This document shows positions 59,355-64,000 of a stretch of 64,000 nucleotides of DNA, piece after piece. The notes beneath the pieces are model-generated. The model did not search any database, was not told where the DNA came from, and saw only the letters and a program-made list of their open reading frames with translations. The number at the start of each line of letters is the position of its first letter. Position 1 is the stretch's first letter. This DNA comes from Flavimobilis marinus (GTDB lineage: Bacteria; Actinomycetota; Actinomycetes; Actinomycetales; Cellulomonadaceae). The stretch is from NCBI RefSeq assembly GCF_900113055.1, contig NZ_FONZ01000006.1:1402-65401 (forward strand), written 5' to 3'. Position numbers and translations under genes: made by a program.

Positions 59355-60727
59355 CGGCGACGCTGCTGGGGCTGGACCTCACCGGGCGCCGGGTGCTCGT
59401 CGTCGGCGGCGGGCCGATCGCGACGCGCCGCGCGCACACGATGCTCGACGGCGGCGCGGCGGTCGACGTCGTCGCACCCGACGCCTCGGACGAGCTGACG
59501 ACGCTCGCGGCGACCGGCCGCGTAACCCTCGCCGCCCGCGAGGTCGTCGAGGCGGACGTCGACGGCGCCTGGCTCGTGCACGCCTGCACCGGTGACGCCG
59601 CGGTCGACGCCGCGGTCGCCGGGTGGGCGTCCGCGCGGCGCGTGTTCTGCGTCGTCGCCTCCGACGTGGCCGTCGGGACGGCACGCTCGACCGCGACCGC
59701 CGTCGTCGGCGACGTGCTGCTCGGGGTGACGTCCGCGAGCGGCGCCGACCCGCGGCGGTCGGTGACCGTGCGCGACGGACTGGCCGAGGTGCTGCGGTCC
59801 GGCGGCGTGGACCTGCGTGCGCACCGCGAGGCGGACGCTGCTGCTGGCGACCCGCTCGGGACCACTGCGCCGGTGCGCGGTGCGGTGCTGCGCCCTGGCA
59901 CGGTCGCCCTGCTCGGCGGCGGCACGGGCGACCCCGACCTCATGACCGTGCGCGCCCGCGCGCTGCTCGCCCAGGCCGACGTCGTCGTCTCCGACCGCCT
60001 GGGCCCCACCTCGGTCCTGACCGAGCTCGCCGACGACGTCGAGGTCATCCACGTCGGCAAGAGCCCAGGCATCCACCAGGTGCCGCAGAGCGCCATCAAC
60101 CAGATCCTGATCGACCAGGCGCAGGCCGGTCGCCGGGTCGCGCGGCTCAAGGGCGGGGATCCGTTCCTGTTCGGCCGCGGCGGCGAGGAGGTCCTCGCGT
60201 GCCGCGCGGCGGGAGTCGAGGTGACCGTGGTGCCGGGCATCACGTCTGCGGTGGCCGCGCCCCTGATCGCCGGGATCCCCGTGACGCACCGGGGGACCTC
60301 GGGGCGCGTGCACGTCGTCAACGGGCACGGGCGGCTCACGCCGCTGGACCTCGCGGCGATCGGCGCGCCCGACGTCACGACCGTCATCCTCATGGGCCTC
60401 GCCGGCCTCGAGCGCCTGGCCCACCAGGCGCTCACCGCGGGCATCGACCCGACGACGCCCGTCGCCGTCGTCGTGCGGGCCACCCTGCCGGGCGAGCAGG
60501 TCGTGCGCGCAGCGCTCGACGGGATCGTGGCCGCGTGCGCGGACGCTGGCCTGACCTCGACCGGGGTGATCGTCATGGGCACCGCGGCGCGCGAGGGCTT
60601 CCTCGAGCCGGGGACCCCCGGCGAGGCGCCGGTGCCGCCACCGACCCGCAAGCAGCTGCGCGAGTTGGGCATCACGGAGGGCTCGGCGTCGTCGTCGGGC
60701 CAGGCAGGCTCGACCCCGGGGGTCTGA
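59351..60727 (+). CDS. cysG: siroheme synthase, multifunctional
   Basis: A 458-residue fusion matching the E. coli CysG layout. The N-terminal third (LTGRRVLVVGGGPIATRRAHTML, RVFCVVASDVAVGTA) is the precorrin-2 dehydrogenase/ferrochelatase part; the C-terminal part (VALLGGGTGDPDLMTVRARALLAQADVVVSD, LKGGDPFLFGRGGEE, VVPGITSAVAAPLIAGIPVTHRG) is uroporphyrinogen-III C-methyltransferase. It makes the siroheme of NirB. The ATG overlaps the nirD stop. A Ser/Gly-rich tail ends the protein. A long hairpin follows at 60754. Confidence 0.92.
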   Translation: MTATLLGLDLTGRRVLVVGGGPIATRRAHTMLDGGAAVDVVAPDASDELTTLAATGRVTLAAREVVEADVDGAWLVHACTGDAAVDAAVAGWASARRVFCVVASDVAVGTARSTATAVVGDVLLGVTSASGADPRRSVTVRDGLAEVLRSGGVDLRAHREADAAAGDPLGTTAPVRGAVLRPGTVALLGGGTGDPDLMTVRARALLAQADVVVSDRLGPTSVLTELADDVEVIHVGKSPGIHQVPQSAINQILIDQAQAGRRVARLKGGDPFLFGRGGEEVLACRAAGVEVTVVPGITSAVAAPLIAGIPVTHRGTSGRVHVVNGHGRLTPLDLAAIGAPDVTTVILMGLAGLERLAHQALTAGIDPTTPVAVVVRATLPGEQVVRAALDGIVAACADAGLTSTGVIVMGTAAREGFLEPGTPGEAPVPPPTRKQLRELGITEGSASSSGQAGSTPGV

Positions 60728-60753
60728 GCCGGTGGCGCGCCGCGCCGCTCACA

Positions 60754-60798
60754 CAGAGCACAGTTCTGCTCGGCCTCCCCGATCAGGACTGTGCTCTG
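60754..60798 (+). terminator. hairpin terminator after cysG
   Basis: CAGAGCACAGT (60754-60764) pairs perfectly with ACTGTGCTCTG (60788-60798), extended inward by four more pairs (TCTG/CAGG). It shares GCACAGTT with the hairpin at 35124. Confidence 0.65.
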
Positions 60799-60840
60799 GG
60801 CGAGCACGGGGTGCTCCCGACTCGCGTAGTCTGACCGGAT

Positions 60841-60861
60841 AGGCACCGTTTTTCGGCGCCT
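60841..60861 (+). promoter_or_regulatory. leader hairpin with U-rich loop
   Basis: AGGCACCG (60841-60848) and CGGCGCCT (60854-60861) pair with one mismatch around TTTTT, eight bases before the AGGGAG site of the short leader ORF at 60878. It may be part of a regulatory leader. Confidence 0.4.
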
Positions 60862-60877
60862 CCTCCAGGGAGCAGCG

Positions 60878-60952
60878 ATGACCGTCCGGTCCGCACGGCA
60901 GTCCCGTCCGACGCCCGTCGGCACGGTCCCTCGCACCGCGGCCCGGCGATGA
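60878..60952 (+). CDS. Arg-rich leader peptide
   Basis: A 24-residue open frame with strong AGGGAG upstream. Its stop overlaps the ATG of the next gene as ATGA, so the downstream gene is probably translated by coupling. Six of 24 residues are arginine (MTVRSARQSRPTPVG, then a tail ending TAARR). The downstream enzyme resembles carboxyethylornithine synthase, so arginine-sensing translational control is an attractive idea, but it is untested. Confidence 0.5.
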   Translation: MTVRSARQSRPTPVGTVPRTAARR

Positions 60953-62097
60953 CCGGGCTCACGCTCGGCGTCCTCGGCGCCTCGAGCAAACCCGACGAGC
61001 GCCGCCTGCCGATCCACCCGGCGCACCTCGAGCGGATCGATCCCGGCCTCCGCCAGCGGATCACGCTCGAGACGGGCTACGGCCGACGCTTCGGCGTGAG
61101 CGACGACCAGCTCCGCCCGCTGGTCGCCGGGGTCGCGGACCGCGCCGAGGTGGTCGCGTCGTCGGACGTGGTGCTGCTGCCCAAGCCGCAGGCCTCCGAC
61201 GTGGCCGCGCTGCGTGACGGACAGACCCTCTGGGGCTGGCCGCACTGCGTCCAGGACGCCGAGGTCACGCAGCTCGCGATCGACAAGCGGCTCACCCTCA
61301 TCGCGTTCGAGGCCATGAATCACTGGCGCCGCGACGGGAGCTTCGGCCTGCACGTGCTGCACAAGAACAACGAGCTCGCCGGGTACGCGTCTGTGCTGCA
61401 CGCCCTGCAGCTGTGCGGCCTGACGGGCGACTACGGGCGCCGGCTCACCGCCGTCGTCATCGGCTTCGGGGCCACGGCCCGCGGCGCCGTCACCGCGCTC
61501 AAGGCGATCGGCGTGCATGACATCCAGGTGCTCACCGGCCGCGACGTCGCCGCCGTGAGCGCGCCGATCCACTCCGCGCGCATGGCGCACTTCGACCAGG
61601 ACGAGGCCGCGCCGTTCCTCAGCCACGTCACGACAGAGGCGGGCCGGGTGCCGATCGCGCCGTTCCTCGCGGCCTGCGACATCGTCGTGAACTGCACGCT
61701 GCAGGACCCCAACGCGCCATTGATGTTCCTGCGCGAGGAGGACCTGGCGGCGTTCCGGCCGGGCAGCCTGATCGTGGACGTGTCCTGCGACGAGGGCATG
61801 GGCTTCAGCTGGGCGCGCCCGACGTCGTTCGCCGACCCGATGTTCGAGATCGGCGACCACATCGCCTACTACGCGGTGGACCACAGCCCGTCGCACCTGT
61901 GGAACGCCGCGACGTGGGAGATCAGCGAATCGCTCCTGCCGTTCGTCGGAACCGTGCTCGGCGGACCCGTCGCCTGGGACGCGGACCCGACCATCGCGCG
62001 CGCCATCGAGATCCGCGAGGGCGTCGTCGTGAATCCCGCGATCCTCGAGTTCCAGGGGCGCGAGGCGGACTACCCGCACCGGGTGCGGGCCACCTGA
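60949..62097 (+). CDS. alanine dehydrogenase/carboxyethylornithine synthase-like protein
   Basis: A 382-residue NAD(P)-dependent amino acid dehydrogenase fold. The N-terminal domain (GASSKPDERRLPIHPAHLERI, TLETGYGRRFGV, DVVLLPKPQ) is that of the alanine dehydrogenase/transhydrogenase group, with FEAMNHW and the Rossmann motif AVVIGFGATARGAVTALKAIG following. SLIVDVSCDEGMGF completes it. It resembles proteins annotated as N5-(carboxyethyl)ornithine synthase; a true alanine dehydrogenase is less likely from the active-site blocks. The exact substrate is open. Confidence 0.7.
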   Translation: MTGLTLGVLGASSKPDERRLPIHPAHLERIDPGLRQRITLETGYGRRFGVSDDQLRPLVAGVADRAEVVASSDVVLLPKPQASDVAALRDGQTLWGWPHCVQDAEVTQLAIDKRLTLIAFEAMNHWRRDGSFGLHVLHKNNELAGYASVLHALQLCGLTGDYGRRLTAVVIGFGATARGAVTALKAIGVHDIQVLTGRDVAAVSAPIHSARMAHFDQDEAAPFLSHVTTEAGRVPIAPFLAACDIVVNCTLQDPNAPLMFLREEDLAAFRPGSLIVDVSCDEGMGFSWARPTSFADPMFEIGDHIAYYAVDHSPSHLWNAATWEISESLLPFVGTVLGGPVAWDADPTIARAIEIREGVVVNPAILEFQGREADYPHRVRAT

Positions 62098-62117
62098 CCG
62101 GGTGGCAGGGTGACGGC

Positions 62118-62891
62118 ATGACCGCCGACATGAAGAGCAATGCCCGCGCTGCCGGAGACCACCCCGCGGTCGAGGCCGGCGCCCGGCTCGGGTTCCTCGC
62201 CAACGGCCTCCTGCACCTGCTGATCGCGTGGCTCGCGCTCCAGGTCGCGTGGGGTGGCGCGAGCGGGGACGCCGACCAGACCGGCGCACTGTCCGTGCTG
62301 GCGGAGTCCGGGCTCGGCACCGCGCTGCTGTGGGGCTGCGTCGTCGGCTTCGTGCTGCTCGCGCTGTGGCAGGTCACCGAGGCGGTCGGGCGGCACGAGA
62401 CGAAGGACCGGCTCAAGGCCGTCGGACGCCTGGTCGTCTACGGGGCGCTCGGCTGGACCACGTACTCGATCCTGCAGGGCTCGGGCGGCGGGTCGAGCGA
62501 GGAGAGCATGACGGCGAAGGTGCTGCAGTGGCCGCTCGGTCAGGTGCTCATCGCCGCGGTGGGGCTCGGGGTCATCGGCGTGGCGGTCTACCACGTGATC
62601 AAGGGCTGGAAGAAGAAGTTCCTCGAGGACCTCGACGGCCACCCGGGCCGGGCGGTCGTGCGCGCGGGCCAGGTCGGCTACATCGCCAAGGGCATCGCGC
62701 TCGTGATCGTCGGCGGGTTCCTCGTGGTCGCCGCCGTCACGCACGACAGCGACGAGGCGACCGGGCTCGACGGCGCGCTGCGCTCCCTCCTCGAGCTGCC
62801 GTTCGGCGCGGTCCTGCTCACGCTCATGGCCGTCGGGTTCGCCGCGTACGGGGTGTACTCGTTCGCCCGCGCGAAGTACGGGCGCGTCTGA
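62118..62891 (+). CDS. DUF1206 membrane protein
   Basis: A 257-residue integral membrane protein of the DUF1206 type, with six hydrophobic segments in three similar hairpins: LGFLANGLLHLLIAWLALQVAWG, VGRLVVYGALGWTTYSILQG and GQVGYIAKGIALVIVGGFLVVAAV, each repeat starting with a (G/R)xxxxG motif. Loops are basic (KGWKKKFLEDL). Function unknown. No clear ribosome binding site at ATG 62118; CAGGGT six bases upstream may be a -10 box. Confidence 0.85.
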   Translation: MTADMKSNARAAGDHPAVEAGARLGFLANGLLHLLIAWLALQVAWGGASGDADQTGALSVLAESGLGTALLWGCVVGFVLLALWQVTEAVGRHETKDRLKAVGRLVVYGALGWTTYSILQGSGGGSSEESMTAKVLQWPLGQVLIAAVGLGVIGVAVYHVIKGWKKKFLEDLDGHPGRAVVRAGQVGYIAKGIALVIVGGFLVVAAVTHDSDEATGLDGALRSLLELPFGAVLLTLMAVGFAAYGVYSFARAKYGRV

Positions 62892-62904
62892 TCACATAGG
62901 TCGT

Positions 62905-63540
62905 ATGCACACGACCACGCGCGCTGCCCTGACCGTCGCACTCCTTGGCGCGGGGGCAACCCTCGCTGGCTGCACGTCCGACGACAACCCGGCTCCGGCC
63001 ACGTCGAGCACCGCCGTCGAGCAGCCCACCTCCTCGCCCGAGGCGCCCAGCCCGAGCACCGAGACTCCGGCTCCGAGCACCGAGGAGCCCGATGCGACGC
63101 CGGAGCCGTCCGACGACGCGTCGTCGGACACGGTCCTGGGGGCCGAGATGCAGGTCCAGACGTTCGCCGGGACCTACCTGGCACCGTCGGTCGAGGGCGG
63201 GGTGATCACCGTGGACGACGCCGCCAGTTCCGAGCTGTCGATCTCGTGGATCGCCACCGCCGTGCCCGACGACCCTGGTGCCTACCTGCTCGAGACCGTC
63301 GCCCTCACCGACGGCGAACCGTCTTGCCTCGCGCTCGCCGAGGAGGCCGTCGCGCTCGCCCCGTGCGATCCCGACGAGCCGGCCCTCGTCATCGAGGTCA
63401 CCCCGCTCGACTCCCCGGACCGGGTGGCGCTCAGCTCCGCCGCCGGCTACCTCGGCCTCGACACGGCCGACGACAGCCTGCGGGTCTTCGACTCGGGCGA
63501 CCAGCCCGGCAGCGTCTTCACCCTGGTCACGGCGGGCTGA
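62905..63540 (+). CDS. secreted lipoprotein, hypothetical
   Basis: A 211-residue lipoprotein. The signal ends in lipobox LAGC (Cys near residue 23), followed by a ~50-residue Ser/Thr/Pro/Glu-rich linker and a C-terminal beta-rich domain (about 80-211, SELSISWIATAV, LLETVALTDGEP), with two further cysteines that could pair. The low-complexity linker probably spans the wall. Function unknown. Confidence 0.65.
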   Translation: MHTTTRAALTVALLGAGATLAGCTSDDNPAPATSSTAVEQPTSSPEAPSPSTETPAPSTEEPDATPEPSDDASSDTVLGAEMQVQTFAGTYLAPSVEGGVITVDDAASSELSISWIATAVPDDPGAYLLETVALTDGEPSCLALAEEAVALAPCDPDEPALVIEVTPLDSPDRVALSSAAGYLGLDTADDSLRVFDSGDQPGSVFTLVTAG

Positions 63541-63577
63541 GCTCGCTCGGCTCAGCCTCGCGGGGTCGACGGCGCTG

Positions 63578-63814
63578 TCAGCGCCGCGTCGCTCGCCGCA
63601 ACGCGTAGACGACGAACACCGCCGCGACGACGCAGCAGACGATCGCGGCGGGCAGCCCCATGGCGGGGCCAGTGCGGCAGAAGGAACCACCGGGGCGCAC
63701 TGAGTCCACGCACTCACCGACGTGATACCCGAACGTGAGGACGGGAACGACGACGCCCACCGCGATGCCCGCGGCGAGCCAGAGGATGCGACTGGCGATC
63801 GTGGGCTCGGTCAC
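63578..63814 (-). CDS. small two-helix membrane protein, hypothetical
   Basis: A 78-residue protein with two transmembrane segments (about 8-30 and 50-72) joined by a loop with two cysteines (GECVDSVRPGGSFCRTG), probably outside the cell. GTG 63814 follows a TAGCGT box by six bases and lacks a usable Shine-Dalgarno. Confidence 0.5.
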   Translation of the reverse strand: MTEPTIASRILWLAAGIAVGVVVPVLTFGYHVGECVDSVRPGGSFCRTGPAMGLPAAIVCCVVAAVFVVYALRRATRR

Positions 63815-63820
63815 CCTGCG

Positions 63821-63826
63821 ACGCTA
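63821..63826 (-). promoter_or_regulatory. -10 box, leaderless promoter
   Basis: TAGCGT on the minus strand ends six bases before the GTG at 63814. Confidence 0.5.
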
Positions 63827-63877
63827 TCGGGGTCCCGCCCCGTGCGGAAGGCCGGAGCGGGTGACTTCGGGTGAACG

Positions 63878-64000
63878 TCAGGCGACGCGGAAGCGCGCCA
63901 CCAGCTCGTCCATGACGCCGTCGATACGAGCGTCGACGGTGCGGCGCGACGGATCGGCGTCGTGCCATTCGACGATCTCGCACGCCCCGGCTTCGAACGG
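63878..64000 (-). CDS. partial CDS, C-terminal end only
   Basis: The last 40 residues of a minus-strand gene that continues beyond the window edge, ending in TGA at 63878-63880. The visible part (ACEIVEWHDADPSRRTVDAR, DELVARFRVA) has coding-like codon use. No family can be assigned from so little. Confidence 0.5.
   Translation of the reverse strand, partial: PFEAGACEIVEWHDADPSRRTVDARIDGVMDELVARFRVA

Noticed and set aside
54937-62289. A 2450-residue minus-strand open frame across the nirBD-cysG region
   Set aside because: Its sequence is an Arg/Gly/Asp-rich antisense reading of nirB, nirD, cysG and neighbours on the other strand; long spurious frames are expected at this G+C content.
1-64000. 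tRNA, rRNA, insertion sequences, prophage or plasmid features
   Set aside because: No cloverleaf with a GTTCRA loop, rRNA-like stretch, transposase or integrase was recognised; gaps between genes are mostly short and explained.

Overview
The window is about 72% G+C with dense, short-spaced genes, GTG starts, many ATGA/GTGA stop-start overlaps and many start codons that sit 6-7 bases after a TAnnnT -10 box (leaderless mRNAs). Together with a ThrE-type exporter, an actinobacterial RNase J and the gene families present, this points to a chromosomal segment of an Actinomycetota species, probably order Micrococcales (inference from gene content; no 16S or other marker is present). I see no rRNA, tRNA, CRISPR array, insertion sequence or prophage.

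Layout. 1-7.8 kb: 16-bp tandem repeats, an acetoacetate-decarboxylase-like protein coupled to the 23S rRNA methyltransferase RlmC, a PadR regulator with its small membrane partner, protein isoaspartate methyltransferase, hydrolases and an S9 peptidase. 7.9-16.8 kb: ThrE exporter, a secreted repeat protein behind a perfect CRP-type site, a maltose-type acetyltransferase, two amidohydrolases, a Fic protein and a cold-shock-domain protein. 16.9-27.3 kb: a MetE-like paralogue, thymidine kinase, a secreted Ig-like repeat protein, L-serine dehydratase, a methyltransferase, DNA-3-methyladenine glycosylase, a NERD protein and an AAC(3)-family acetyltransferase.

27.4-35.1 kb is an amino-sugar (chitooligosaccharide/GlcNAc) island: on the minus strand a ROK repressor, a lipoprotein binding protein, two ABC permeases, NagB and a ROK kinase, with a divergent GH20 hexosaminidase. 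The imported sugar would be cut by the cytoplasmic GH20 enzyme, phosphorylated by the ROK kinase and deaminated by NagB; the deacetylase NagA and the transporter ATPase are not in the window. A palindrome between regulator and GH20 gene is the likely operator.

35.2-39.2 kb holds a proline-iminopeptidase-like hydrolase, a pentapeptide protein, an ABC-2 exporter pair and a PH-domain membrane protein. 39.2-44.2 kb is an arsenic resistance island: ArsR, an ArsO-like flavoprotein with a duplicated Cys-Cys tail, an ArsN-like acetyltransferase, ArsC, an ArsR-ArsC fusion and the arsenite pump Acr3. 44.5-48.0 kb is a SAM-riboswitch-controlled metF-metE operon. 48-54 kb carries an SGNH hydrolase, RNase J, RF3, a formate/nitrite channel and phosphoglycerate mutase. 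56.4-60.7 kb is the assimilatory nitrite reductase operon nirB-nirD-cysG, where CysG supplies siroheme. The right end has an alanine-dehydrogenase/carboxyethylornithine-synthase-like enzyme preceded by an Arg-rich leader peptide, a DUF1206 protein and a lipoprotein.

Intergenic DNA is notable for two families of long hairpins, several of which contain the stop codon of the gene they follow.
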